Assembly (NCBI RefSeq): GCF_900114915.1
Contig: NZ_FOUS01000002.1
Location: forward strand, 434,001-498,000
Length of the DNA stretch: 64,000 bases
Source: Bradyrhizobium sp. Rc3b
GTDB taxonomy: Bacteria; Pseudomonadota; Alphaproteobacteria; Rhizobiales; Xanthobacteraceae
Direction: 5' to 3'
This document shows, piece by piece, positions 22,873-31,326 of this stretch. The notes under the pieces are model-generated. The model was not told the DNA's origin, made no database searches, and worked only from the letters and a program-made list of their open reading frames with translations. Position 1 is the first letter of the stretch. Each line of letters begins with the position of its first letter. A program made the translations under genes and the position numbers.

Positions 22873-23615
22873 GCGAGGCGTGCACCAGCCGTGAGTTGAT
22901 GATCTACACGATCTCGCGGCTGCTGAAGGGCGTGCGGCATGTTGCGGTCGGTCAATCCTCGCCGATGCCGGCGGCGGGAGCGATGCTTTTGCGTGCGCTC
23001 AACCAGCGTGACGGATTGGAGCACGTGCAGGTCTCGATCCTGGGGTCGGTCAAGCACAATTCCTTCACCGGCGGTGCCGAGGAGCTGTTCGATTGCGCCG
23101 CGCAGGGACGTCTCGACGCCTTCTTTCTCGGCGGCGGCCAGATCGACGGCCGGGGCAACGTCAACCTTGTTGGCACCGGCGACTATCCGAACAATCCGGT
23201 CAGATGGCCCGGCTCATTCGGCTCCGCCTATCTGTATTTCCTGGTGCCGCGGGTCATTCTGTTCCGTGAGGAGCACAGCTTGCGATCCCTGGTGGAGCGC
23301 GTGGACTTCGTCTCTGCGCCTGGAGTTACCGACGAGACGGTCTATCGGCGAGGCGGTCCTCATGCGCTGCTGACCAATGCGGCGCTGTTTTCCTTTGACC
23401 GGGAGGCGGGACGTTTTCGCCTCGAGAGCACCCATCCGGGATATGGTTGGCGCGACATTCGAGGCACAACCGGCTTCTCGTATGACAACGAGCAATGCGA
23501 GGTCACGACGCCCTTGCCGGACGAGGCGACGTTGTCCTTGATCCGGGGCCGAATTCGCGAGGAGCTGCGGGAGTGCTATCCCCAGTTCGCGGGCAACATG
23601 CCCGGTCCGGGGTGA
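22869..23615 (+). CDS. CoA-transferase family I-like protein, beta subunit (GctB/IpdB type)
   Basis: 248 residues. FLGGGQIDGRGNVNLVGTGD corresponds to the well conserved GGAQIDxxGNVN motif of beta subunits. In glutaconate CoA-transferase the catalytic glutamate lies in a VES segment after the second strand; the matching place here reads HVQVSILGS, giving Ser56. Loss of this glutamate is a feature of IpdAB-type ring-opening hydrolases. Alignment was by eye. The start is fixed by the four-base overlap with the alpha gene. Operon end: no further same-strand gene before the palindromic repeat at 23694. Confidence 0.83.
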   Translation: MSEACTSRELMIYTISRLLKGVRHVAVGQSSPMPAAGAMLLRALNQRDGLEHVQVSILGSVKHNSFTGGAEELFDCAAQGRLDAFFLGGGQIDGRGNVNLVGTGDYPNNPVRWPGSFGSAYLYFLVPRVILFREEHSLRSLVERVDFVSAPGVTDETVYRRGGPHALLTNAALFSFDREAGRFRLESTHPGYGWRDIRGTTGFSYDNEQCEVTTPLPDEATLSLIRGRIREELRECYPQFAGNMPGPG

Positions 23616-23693
23616 GGCGGGTTTCGCTCCGATCTGCCGCGACTCTCTCCCGCTTGCAGGCAGGGCAAGCGCATTTGGCGACTTCTCTGTGGC

Positions 23694-23823
23694 CATCCTT
23701 CGAGACGCCCGCCGTTGGCGGGCCCTCAGGATGAGGACGGAGTGTGCGGCAGCACTCTTAACGAGCTCCGATGCCGCTTAGCCTCATCCTGAGGAGACCG
23801 CTGAAAGCGGTCGTCTCGAAGGG
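23694..23823. repeat. palindromic repeat, CATCCTTCGAGACG family
   Basis: Outer arms CATCCTTCGAGACG and CGTCTCGAAGGG, inner arms CCTCAGGATGAGG and CCTCATCCTGAGG, plus small hairpins GCCCGCCGTTGGCGGGC and ACCGCTGAAAGCGGT. The remaining 23616-23693 and 23824-23972 hold nothing I can name. Confidence 0.8.
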
Positions 23824-23972
23824 CGAGGCGCGCGCTCAGGTCGCCAAGTACCAAAATGCCGATTGCGGCAACGTTCGGACAATCTCTGCAACGTTTCTAT
23901 ACATCTTCGACAACTTCCCGCGACTGTTCGGGCGTAGAACGCGCTCGGACTTTTCAGATCGGGATTGATGGA

Positions 23973-24467
23973 ATGCGATTGAAGTTTTCGGCGGCGCGCA
24001 TGGGCATCGGCGCGGCCTGCCTCGTGCTTGGCGGCGTCAGCCCATTGTGCGCAGAGCCGGTGTTCGACAGCCTGGCCGGTGCCTGGTCGGGCATCGGCAC
24101 GATGAAGCCGTCGGACGGTCCGCGAGAGAAGGTTCGCTGCAAGGTGGCGTACAACGTGACCAGGCCGGGGCGGTCGTTGACACTCGACCTGCGCTGCGCG
24201 AGCGATGCGTACAAGATGGTCCTGTCCGCGAACATCGAGCAGAGCGGGACGGAGCTTTCCGGCAACTGGTTCGAGAGCGAGTACCGGCAGGGCGGCAAGG
24301 TCTACGGCACCAACAAGGACGGCCTCATCGAGGCGCGAATAGAGGGAAATACGGTGGCCGCGCTGGTGACGATCCAGACCAGGAGCAACCATCAGTCCTT
24401 CCTGATGGAGGCACCGGGCTCTTGGATGGCGGAAGTCGCGATCGAATTGAACAAGGATGTGAAGTAG
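23973..24467 (+). CDS. putative exported protein of unknown function
   Basis: 164 residues. The N-terminus MRLKFSAARMGIGAACLVLG and following VSPLCAEP look like a signal peptide cut near residue 29. The mature part (SLAGAWSGIGTM, then VRCKVAYNVT and LTLDLRCAS) is beta-rich with a Cys pair that could form a disulfide, and repeats of Gly/Asn turns suggest a small lipocalin-like or barrel fold. I do not recognise a family. It is a single gene, convergent with the ABC transporter operon. Confidence 0.65.
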   Translation: MRLKFSAARMGIGAACLVLGGVSPLCAEPVFDSLAGAWSGIGTMKPSDGPREKVRCKVAYNVTRPGRSLTLDLRCASDAYKMVLSANIEQSGTELSGNWFESEYRQGGKVYGTNKDGLIEARIEGNTVAALVTIQTRSNHQSFLMEAPGSWMAEVAIELNKDVK

Positions 24468-24479
24468 CCAAACACCAAA

Positions 24480-24523
24480 TCAAAGCGCGATGACGATTCA
24501 TCCTGATCTCATCGCGCCTTTAG
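24480..24523. repeat. AAAGCGCGATGACG repeat, partial copy
   Basis: TCAAAGCGCGATGACGATTC and the complementary ATCGCGCCTTTAG form a hairpin between convergent genes; it overlaps the last bases of the ATPase gene, including its stop codon. It matches the second half of the element at 30104-30206. Confidence 0.75.
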
Positions 24524-25287
24524 TGGATGATCTGGTTCAGAAAGCCCTTCGCTCGCTCCGTGCGGGGAGCCCGAAAGAATGTTTCCGGATCTGCCTCCTC
24601 GACGATGCTTCCGCGATCCATGAAGACCACACGGTCGGCAACCTCGCGGGCGAAGCCCATCTCGTGTGTCACGCAGACCATCGTCATTCCGTCCCGCGCC
24701 AACTCGACCATGGTGTCCAGCACTTCCTTGACCATCTCGGGATCGAGCGCGGATGTCGGTTCGTCGAACAGCATGATCTTGGGCTGCATGCACAGCGCTC
24801 GGGCGATGGCAACGCGTTGCTGCTGACCGCCTGACAATTGTGCAGGATATTTGTCCGCCTGATCCTGAATGCGAACCTTCCGCAGCAAGCCCAGTGCGCG
24901 ATCGCGGGCATCTGCCTGCGAAATGCCGCGAACCTTCATCGGGGCCAGCATGCAGTTCTCGGCGACCGTGAGGTGCGGAAACAGGTTGAAACTCTGAAAC
25001 ACCATCCCGGTTTCGCAGCGCACGCTGTTGATGTCGGCGAGGCGGTTGCTCAGTTCGGTGCCGTCCACGATGATCCGGCCTCCGTCGTGCTTCTCGATAT
25101 GGTTGATGCAGCGGATCAGCGTCGACTTGCCGGAGCCCGAAGGTCCGCACAGCACGATCTTCTCGCCTTTGCCGACGCTGAGATTGACGTCGTTCAGCGC
25201 GGTGAATGCGCCGAACCGCTTCACCAAGCTCTCGACGACGACGATCGCACCGGACTGTGCGGCATTGCTGGAGGTCTCTCGATGCAT
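24520..25287 (-). CDS. polar amino acid ABC transporter ATP-binding protein
   Basis: 255 residues, the size of GlnQ/AapP-type ATPases. Walker A is GPSGSGKST (48-56), the signature is LSGGQQQR, Walker B is [14 protein letters not shown] and the switch histidine is in [10 protein letters not shown]. It powers uptake by the two permeases encoded upstream. The start at 25287 has CGGGAGACG in front. It is the last gene of a minus-strand operon of aminotransferase, binding protein and two permeases. Confidence 0.94.
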   Translation of the reverse strand: MHRETSSNAAQSGAIVVVESLVKRFGAFTALNDVNLSVGKGEKIVLCGPSGSGKSTLIRCINHIEKHDGGRIIVDGTELSNRLADINSVRCETGMVFQSFNLFPHLTVAENCMLAPMKVRGISQADARDRALGLLRKVRIQDQADKYPAQLSGGQQQRVAIARALCMQPKIMLFDEPTSALDPEMVKEVLDTMVELARDGMTMVCVTHEMGFAREVADRVVFMDRGSIVEEADPETFFRAPRTERAKGFLNQIIH

Positions 25288-25310
25288 GTTCGTCTCCCGG
25301 ACTAGAGGCG

Positions 25311-26003
25311 TTATCGCGATGTGGCGAGCGCGTATCGTTTGCGAAGGACAGCGACACACTGGGAAGCTGCCGAGCTGATGGCGAGATAGGCCACTGCGAC
25401 GACGAGGTACATTTCGACGAGGCGGCCGTTGAGCTGTGCAAGCTTGGAAGCGGCACCCAGAAGATCCGTCAGGGAAAGGACGTAAACGAGCGAGGTGTCC
25501 TGAAAGAGGATGATCGTCTGGCTGAGGATGATCGGACTGGCCACGCGCAGGACCTGCGGGAGGACGATGTGGCGGTAGGTGTCGTAGGTGGACAGCGCGA
25601 GCGCTTGGCAGGCCTCGAACTGGCCCTTGTTCACCGCTCGCAGCCCGACACGGATGATCTCGGAGTAGTAGGCGGCCTCGAACAGGCCGAAGGTGATGAA
25701 GGCCGTATAGGTGGCGCCGATCGGAATCGGGCGGCCGTTGCCGCTGAGATGCCCAAGCACGATCGGCACCAGGAAGAAGAACCAGAACAGGACGAGGATC
25801 AGCGGAATCGATCGGATGACCGCAACGTAGCCGCGGATGATCTGGGCGAACACCGGAATCTCGAAATGCTGAACGAGCGCCAGGCAGGTTCCGAGAACCA
25901 TGCCGATGACGAATGCGGCGGCCGTGAGCGCAAGCGAGAAGAGCAGGCCCGACCAGAGATAGGGCCACGATTGCGTTACGATCGAGAAATCGAGGGTGTT
26001 CAT
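25311..26003 (-). CDS. polar amino acid ABC transporter permease (GltK-like)
   Basis: 230 residues with about five membrane helices and the HisM/GltK family EAA loop at [20 protein letters not shown] followed by FEACQALAL. Its ATG overlaps the stop of the next permease gene by four bases, showing translational coupling. With that partner it forms the membrane channel for a polar amino acid. Confidence 0.92.
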   Translation of the reverse strand: MNTLDFSIVTQSWPYLWSGLLFSLALTAAAFVIGMVLGTCLALVQHFEIPVFAQIIRGYVAVIRSIPLILVLFWFFFLVPIVLGHLSGNGRPIPIGATYTAFITFGLFEAAYYSEIIRVGLRAVNKGQFEACQALALSTYDTYRHIVLPQVLRVASPIILSQTIILFQDTSLVYVLSLTDLLGAASKLAQLNGRLVEMYLVVAVAYLAISSAASQCVAVLRKRYALATSR

Positions 26004-26794
26004 TTCACGACCTCCATGGCGTTGGGCACGGCGCCGCCTTGCCGCATCTCAGTGGCCAGATCCTCGTCAGTCCCGGGCTTGACGGGAGCGCTGCCCGGAA
26101 TGCGGACGGCTTTGTCGATGAGGGTCATGGCCTGATAGGCGACCAGCGCCAGACAAAGGTAGATGATCGTCGCTGCGCCAAATGCCGTAAATGTCTGGAA
26201 CGTGGCCTCGCTGATCTGGCGCGCCTGGGCGGTCAGCTCCATCAAGCCGATCGTGAGGGCGACGGAGGTGTTCTTGTAGATGCCCATCACCTCGCTGGTG
26301 AGGCTCGGCACGATGAGGCGCAAGGCCTGCGGCACGATGACGTATCGATAAGTGAGATAGCCATTGAGGCCGAGAGCGTTGGCCGCTTCGATCTGTCCCC
26401 TTGGGAGCGCTTCGATGCCCGCCCGGACCTGCTCGGCTATTCGGGACGCCGTGTAGAGTCCCAGGCAGAGGAGCGCCGGGAAAAACGACGCCCAGGGTGG
26501 CGGGATCTGCTTGATGGCATCGCCCAGCGCGCTGGGCACGACCTCCGGGAAGACGAAGTACCAGAGGAACATCTGCACCAGGACAGGGATGTTCCGGAAT
26601 ATCTCGACATAGAGCCGGGCCGGGACGGAGAAGAAGCGATTCTGCACCGTGCGGCCTACGCCGACGACCACACCGATGCCGAAGGCGATCCACCAACCGA
26701 AGAAGGCCAGGGCCAACGTCCAACCGAGACCCGACAGAAGCCAGTCGATATAGCGCTGGCCGTCCGCCGTCTGTTCAAAAAGCACTCCGAACAT
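26000..26794 (-). CDS. polar amino acid ABC transporter permease (GltJ-like)
   Basis: 264 residues, about five to six membrane helices; [20 protein letters not shown] and the EAA loop [18 protein letters not shown] are typical of GltJ/AapQ proteins for glutamate, aspartate or other polar amino acids. It lies 62 bases after the binding-protein gene and overlaps the second permease gene. Confidence 0.92.
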   Translation of the reverse strand: MFGVLFEQTADGQRYIDWLLSGLGWTLALAFFGWWIAFGIGVVVGVGRTVQNRFFSVPARLYVEIFRNIPVLVQMFLWYFVFPEVVPSALGDAIKQIPPPWASFFPALLCLGLYTASRIAEQVRAGIEALPRGQIEAANALGLNGYLTYRYVIVPQALRLIVPSLTSEVMGIYKNTSVALTIGLMELTAQARQISEATFQTFTAFGAATIIYLCLALVAYQAMTLIDKAVRIPGSAPVKPGTDEDLATEMRQGGAVPNAMEVVK

Positions 26795-26856
26795 CGCGAG
26801 CCCTCAGGTTGCAGGTGCGAACGAGGATTTCCGTGCGGGACGGTCAGCTCCGTCAA

Positions 26857-27765
26857 TCAGTCGACAGCATCGCTGGGATGCGCGATCCGCGCCATCAACT
26901 CGTCCGTGAGGGGGAATGCGAGGTTCTCACCCTTGGGCGGAATCGGCTTGGTGAACCATTTCGCGTAGGTCTTCTCGAACTGGCCGGATGCCATTTGCTT
27001 GGAGAGGACGTCGTCGACGAGGCCCTTGAAGCCGGCATCACCCTTCGTGAACATCAATCCATAGTAGATCTTTGCGTAGCCCTCGGGAAGGAACAGGAGC
27101 GCGTCCGGATTTGGCGCGGCGGCCTTGAGCCCGGCGAGGAGGATATCGTCCTCCATGAAGGCGGCCGCACGGCCGGTGTTCAACATCAGGAAGGATTCCG
27201 CATGGTCCTTGGCCTGGACGATGTTGAGGCCGAGTTGCTCCCTAGCGTTGACGCTCTGCGCGAAACCGACTGCGTTGGAGCCTTGGGTGACGACAATCGT
27301 CTTGCCTTTCAGGTCGCCGGCGGTCTTCACGCCGCTGGTGGCCTTGACGAGCCATCGCGGTTGGCTGACGAACGTCGCGACCGAAAACGAGACTTGTTCC
27401 TGCCGCTTCTTGTCGTTCGCGGTGCCGCCGCACTCGATGTCGACGGTCCCGCTCTGGATCAGCGGAATCCGGTTCGAGGAGTTCACTGGCGTGTAGTTGA
27501 CTTTGAGGTTGGGCAACTTCAGCTCCTCCTTGATGCGATCGACGATCGCCGCGCAGAGATCGAGCGAGAAGCCGATGGGCTTCTGATCGGGCCCGAGGTA
27601 CGAGAACGGTATGGAAGCCTCGCGGTGGCCGATCGTGATTGCGCCGCTGGATTTGATCTTATCGAGCGTCGGGCTGTCGGCTGCCGCGGAGGGACTTGGG
27701 CTGACGGCCAGGAGGACGGCCAGGAGTCCTGAGAGGCGTCCGAGCATCTGAACAAGCGTCTTCAT
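26857..27765 (-). CDS. amino acid ABC transporter periplasmic binding protein
   Basis: 302 residues with a signal peptide to about residue 29 (VSPSPSAAADS). The type II binding fold of the GltI/BztA group is clear from GAITIGHREASIPFSYLGP, DLCAAIVDRIK and DIECGGTANDKKRQ. Ligand is likely glutamate, aspartate or a related amino acid, by similarity of the IECGG segment. GGGAAGGGA lies upstream of the start at 27765; the ATG at 27798 is too far upstream. 29 bases separate it from the aminotransferase gene. Confidence 0.92.
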   Translation of the reverse strand: MKTLVQMLGRLSGLLAVLLAVSPSPSAAADSPTLDKIKSSGAITIGHREASIPFSYLGPDQKPIGFSLDLCAAIVDRIKEELKLPNLKVNYTPVNSSNRIPLIQSGTVDIECGGTANDKKRQEQVSFSVATFVSQPRWLVKATSGVKTAGDLKGKTIVVTQGSNAVGFAQSVNAREQLGLNIVQAKDHAESFLMLNTGRAAAFMEDDILLAGLKAAAPNPDALLFLPEGYAKIYYGLMFTKGDAGFKGLVDDVLSKQMASGQFEKTYAKWFTKPIPPKGENLAFPLTDELMARIAHPSDAVD

Positions 27766-27794
27766 GGTTTTTCCCTTCCCATCGGTTCTCGAGG

Positions 27795-28955
27795 TCAAGC
27801 TGCGGCGGAAGGGCGTCCGAGCCCTCGCCGGCGGATGACGTCGATCAGGCGATCGATGTCGGTGGCGGTGTTGAACATGCCGAGTGAGACGCGAATGCCA
27901 TCCCGTTCGGGCGACACGCGCACACCGTTCTCCTCGAAATGGCCAAGCCAGTCCGATGCCGGCAGGGCGATGACGTAGATGTGCGGAGCGCGATGCTTGC
28001 GCTCGCGCGGGCCAACGAGGCCGACGCCCAGCTCGTCCAGGCGCGTGATCAGGTGATCGCCGAGGTCGAAGCAGTGGTTCTGGATGTTCTGGATCCCGAT
28101 CTGCTCGATCATGTCGAGCGAAGCACTCAGCGCATGGACCGCGGGCAGATTGAAGTTGCCGAGCTCAAAGCGCCTGGCGGCGGGCGAGGGCGCCATTCTG
28201 TCGGCACGCGCGATGAGATCATCAGGGACCTCGGCGAGGCTCGCGGCCGCCAGATAGGCCGGCTCCAGCTCTTTGAGCGTCTTGTCCCAATAGAGAAGCC
28301 CGAGTCCTTGCGGAACCAGCAATCCCTTGTGGCTGCCGGAGCCGATGAAGGTTGCGCCAATCGCCCTCGCGTTGACCGGCACCACGCCGATTGCCTGCAT
28401 CACGTCCACCACGAAGTAGAGCTTCTTCCTGCTGCACATCGCGCCGACGCTCTCGATGTCAAAGCGGTGACCGGCGTGGAAGGTCACGTGCGACATCGAG
28501 ATCGCACGCGTGTTCTCGTCGATGAAGGGCGCAAAGCTGTCGGCATCGACGACGTCAGTCATCGGGATGAAGCGGACCTCGACGCCCTTCCGTTGCAGGT
28601 GGAGGAATGCGTAGGCGTTGTTCGGATGATCGCCGTGGATCATCAGGACATTGTCACCGGCCCGGAGCGGCAGTGCGTTTGCCGCGACATTCATGCTTTC
28701 CGACGTGTTTTTCGTGAAGGCGATTTCATCCGCCGTCACGCCGAGGAAGCGAGCGACCTTGGCGCGGGTCTGCTCCACCCGGTCGAGCCAGACGCTCTTC
28801 GGTCCGGCCGTCTCGAAGCCCTCGCGAAGGAAGAGCTCGATCGCGGCCTTCACCGGGCGTGCAAGCGGGGTTTGAAACCCGGAGTCCAAATAGACCATCC
28901 GCTCGACAGCGGGGAATTCCTTCCTCACGGCGTCCACGTCGTAGTGACGAGACAT
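27795..28955 (-). CDS. class V aminotransferase family PLP enzyme
   Basis: 386 residues, fold type I. PLP ligands: Lys210 in GSGSHKGL, Asp184 and Gln187 in VVDVMQAIG, and His in SHVTFHAGH. The N-terminus VERMVYLDSGFQTPL matches the cysteine-desulfurase/isopenicillin-N-epimerase-like branch, which includes desulfurases, lyases and epimerases, so the reaction is open. The start at 28955 follows CAGGAG at good spacing. As first gene of an amino acid importer operon under a divergent IclR regulator, it probably acts on the imported compound. Confidence 0.88.
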   Translation of the reverse strand: MSRHYDVDAVRKEFPAVERMVYLDSGFQTPLARPVKAAIELFLREGFETAGPKSVWLDRVEQTRAKVARFLGVTADEIAFTKNTSESMNVAANALPLRAGDNVLMIHGDHPNNAYAFLHLQRKGVEVRFIPMTDVVDADSFAPFIDENTRAISMSHVTFHAGHRFDIESVGAMCSRKKLYFVVDVMQAIGVVPVNARAIGATFIGSGSHKGLLVPQGLGLLYWDKTLKELEPAYLAAASLAEVPDDLIARADRMAPSPAARRFELGNFNLPAVHALSASLDMIEQIGIQNIQNHCFDLGDHLITRLDELGVGLVGPRERKHRAPHIYVIALPASDWLGHFEENGVRVSPERDGIRVSLGMFNTATDIDRLIDVIRRRGLGRPSAAA

Positions 28956-29137
28956 GCACATCTCCTGTTGGCGCCCCGCCAGCGACTTGGCTCTCGGCCA
29001 AGCGGCGGAGCGAGATTCTGGGAACGGCGAGACTGCGTTGCACAATTTCTGGTCAGTCACCGGCCGCGCCGAGAATATGAGCTTTAGGAGTTTCGACAAA
29101 CTTATTTTTCGATTTTCAATATCTTTCATTCCGAAAA

Positions 29138-29168
29138 ATGATAATATCATGCGAAATCTTGATTTCGC
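29138..29168. promoter_or_regulatory. twin palindromes, candidate IclR operator
   Basis: ATGATAATATCAT (29138-29150) is followed directly by the 18-base perfect inverted repeat GCGAAATCTTGATTTCGC (29151-29168), ending 21 bases before the IclR gene. The surrounding 29085-29185 is far richer in A/T than the window, as expected of the divergent promoters. Confidence 0.6.
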
Positions 29169-29189
29169 TAGCTAATTTGGCCGGGGGCA

Positions 29190-29957
29190 ATGACGAAGCG
29201 CATTCAGAAGGACGGGCCATTGGATCGTGCTTTCGCGATCGTTCGGCACGTCGCCGACCAGCGCAAAGCCGTCTCGGCGGCCGAGATCGCAAAGGCTCTC
29301 TCGCTGCCGCTGCCGACGGCGCACAGGTTGATCGGAAATCTCGAGGACCGCGGACTGCTTCAGAAGGCGTTGGGGACCAAGCGTTACGTTGTCGGAAACC
29401 AGCTCGTCACACTGTCCGCGACCGTCATCGGAGCGGCCTTCCGCACCGCGCGACGGCACGCGGTGCTTCGGGCGGTTGCGGGAGAGATCGGCGAACAGTG
29501 CGAGATTGGCGTCGTCCGCGACAATGTCGTTGCCTATGTCGACAGCGTTCGCGTTTCGGAGCCGCAAGGCCTTCAGTTCAATCCGGGAGAAGCGGCGCCG
29601 CTACACTGCACGTCGACCGGAAAGATCTACATGAGCAGACTGCCTGAGCGGACGAGGGCGAATTTGTGCCGCGCACTCCCTCTGACCAGATACACGGACA
29701 CGACGATCGTCGATGTCCACGGACTGATGAAGACCCTCGAGGACACGCGGCAGAAGGGCTGGGCCAAGACAAACGAAGAATACGTCAAGGGCGTTGTGGG
29801 GTGCGCCGTCCCCATTCTGTCACCCGATCGAGAATTGATCGCTTGCCTGGGCGTCTCGGTGCCGGTGGCGCGCGTGAGCTTCGTCGAACTGGACCGGTTC
29901 ATCGCGCCGCTTCAAAAGGCAGCCGCCCTGTTGTCGGAGACCATTCTGCAGGATTGA
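29190..29957 (+). CDS. IclR-family transcriptional regulator
   Basis: 255 residues, standard IclR size. The winged helix has LDRAFAIVRHVADQ and LSLPLPTAHRLIGNLEDRGL; the effector domain shows PLHCTSTGKIYMSRLPE, KGWAKTNEEYVKGVVGCAVP and PVARVSFVEL. It is divergent from the aminotransferase/ABC transporter operon and most likely controls it in response to the transported amino acid or a breakdown product. GGGGGC precedes the ATG. Confidence 0.93.
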   Translation: MTKRIQKDGPLDRAFAIVRHVADQRKAVSAAEIAKALSLPLPTAHRLIGNLEDRGLLQKALGTKRYVVGNQLVTLSATVIGAAFRTARRHAVLRAVAGEIGEQCEIGVVRDNVVAYVDSVRVSEPQGLQFNPGEAAPLHCTSTGKIYMSRLPERTRANLCRALPLTRYTDTTIVDVHGLMKTLEDTRQKGWAKTNEEYVKGVVGCAVPILSPDRELIACLGVSVPVARVSFVELDRFIAPLQKAAALLSETILQD

Positions 29958-30103
29958 GGACGAAGATGGCGCAAGTGCCCAATGATGGCATCAGCGGTCT
30001 CGCTGGCGCGCCGGTTCTCCTCATGATCTGGCTGGGCCAGCACGAACGGCCGCGCGCCAATCGACCGCTCGAGCGATGGGAGATTCGGCCCCTGTCTGAG
30101 CGC
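29958..30103. other. intergenic, no gene recognised
   Basis: Nothing recognisable between the IclR stop codon and the repeat at 30104; the region would contain the 3' end of the regulator transcript. Confidence 0.5.
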
Positions 30104-30206
30104 TAAAGCATGAGTCGGAAAAGTGCGCAGCGGTCTTCCGAAAAGATCATGCTCAAACAACAACTCAAAGCGCGATGACGAATCATCCTAATCGCATGCG
30201 CTTTAG
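30104..30206. repeat. GCATGAGTCGGAAAAGTGCG / AAAGCGCGATGACG composite repeat
   Basis: First half pairs AAAGCATGA with GATCATGCT and CGGAAAAGTGCGCAG with GTCTTCCGAAAAG; second half is the TCAAAGCGCGATGACGAATC to GCGCTTTAG hairpin also present at 24480-24523. From memory this composite is frequent in Rhizobiales intergenic DNA. Confidence 0.75.
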
Positions 30207-30230
30207 CGGCGACTTCACCACGGTTGAACA

Positions 30231-30265
30231 CGTCACCACCGCCGGTTTCAGCGGCGGCAGCGACG
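30231..30265 (-). terminator. hairpin downstream of the DUF3303 gene
   Basis: CCGCCG and CGGCGG pair around a seven-base loop, with CGTC/GACG outside, 14 bases beyond the stop of the minus-strand gene. No clear T-run, so only a possible terminator. Confidence 0.35.
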
Positions 30266-30278
30266 TGAGTATTGATGA

Positions 30279-30554
30279 TCAACGCTTGGGGAGCGACGCC
30301 ATCACCTCGCCCGCGTCCCCGTCCTCGAGGCAGGGCGTGACGGTCAACGGGAGCAGGTCAGACCATTGCGCGAGCCAACGATACATGGCTTTTGGATCAC
30401 TCGATTCAGAGATCGCAAATCCCTGTCCATTCATGCCATGCCAGCGACCCAGCATCTTGACGCCCTCGGGTGGTGCGCCACCGGTCTCGAGAAAGCGGGC
30501 GACGGCTGCATTGAAGGTGCCTTGAGGTACGCTCCAGGTGGTTATGAATTTCAT
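30279..30554 (-). CDS. DUF3303-family small protein
   Basis: 91 residues. The sequence MKFITTWSVPQGTFNAAVAR, then GGAPPEGVKMLGRWHGMNGQ and the C-terminal WSDLLPLTVTPCLEDGDAGE, fits DUF3303, a ferredoxin-like small domain of unknown function that often ends with this motif. No signal peptide or membrane helix. GGGAGAATCGC precedes the ATG. It stands alone between two repeats-bearing intergenic regions; no functional link is visible. Confidence 0.78.
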   Translation of the reverse strand: MKFITTWSVPQGTFNAAVARFLETGGAPPEGVKMLGRWHGMNGQGFAISESSDPKAMYRWLAQWSDLLPLTVTPCLEDGDAGEVMASLPKR

Positions 30555-30709
30555 GCGATTCTCCCATGACTAGAATTATCGGATGAATGTCGCGGCTGCG
30601 CCGCATGCGCACGATAGCGCCTGCGTATCGAATGACAACGGCGAATGAACACGCGCGTCGGTTTGATCACTCCTGCTTCTGCGCAAGCGCTGGCTTGGAG
30701 GTAAGACGG

Positions 30710-31135
30710 CTACTTGCCGTCGTTCCAGATGTCGGTGGCGAGCTTCCAGTCGTTTCCGACCTTCTCCCAGACGACGACATACTTTCCGGTCACGTCCTGC
30801 GGTGTCGATCCCTTGGTCTTCAGGACGAACGTGCCGATCTCACGGGCCGCGGAAGAACCGAGTGACTTGACATCCACCGTTGTGAGCTTCGGATCGCTCA
30901 CTTGTTCAGCCATGCTTTTCCACATGACCTCGATGGCTGGTCGGCCCTGCACCATCGCGGAGCCGGGCGGGAGCGCGGTCGCATCGGCACTGTAGAGGGA
31001 CGCAATCCCGGAAAAATCTCCCTTGTTGAACATCTCTATCCATTTCGCGTTGTTTGCTTCGATCTCGGCCTTCTGAGCCAAAGCCGGCGCGCTCAACGAG
31101 ATCACGATTGCAATCGCCGATGCAATGTTGCGCAT
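30710..31135 (-). CDS. exported SnoaL-like / DUF4440 protein
   Basis: 141 residues with a signal peptide MRNIASAIAIVISLSAPALAQ... (first 20 shown end at Ala20). The mature part is a cone-shaped SnoaL/NTF2-like fold: IEANNAKWIEMFNKGDFSGI, YSADATALPPGSA, GRPAIEVMWKSM and YVVVWEKVGNDWKLATDIW. The fold serves as a small-ligand pocket; no catalytic residues can be assigned. The ATG at 31135 is preferred over 31141 because CTGGAG then lies at proper spacing. Single gene. Confidence 0.82.
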   Translation of the reverse strand: MRNIASAIAIVISLSAPALAQKAEIEANNAKWIEMFNKGDFSGIASLYSADATALPPGSAMVQGRPAIEVMWKSMAEQVSDPKLTTVDVKSLGSSAAREIGTFVLKTKGSTPQDVTGKYVVVWEKVGNDWKLATDIWNDGK

Positions 31136-31326
31136 GATCATCTCCAGACTCAATGTACGATACAGATACAGGGGCAGTCGTCTGTCTCGAAGTGGATGCA
31201 TTGAATGGTCCATCCCAGACCGGGGAAGACGCAACAGCAATTCCGGAGAATTACCGTCAGCACCGTTGACGAAGCTGCGCAGTGGAAATTGACGGGCAAT
31301 TGACCTGACGAGTACTCCATGTCGCG

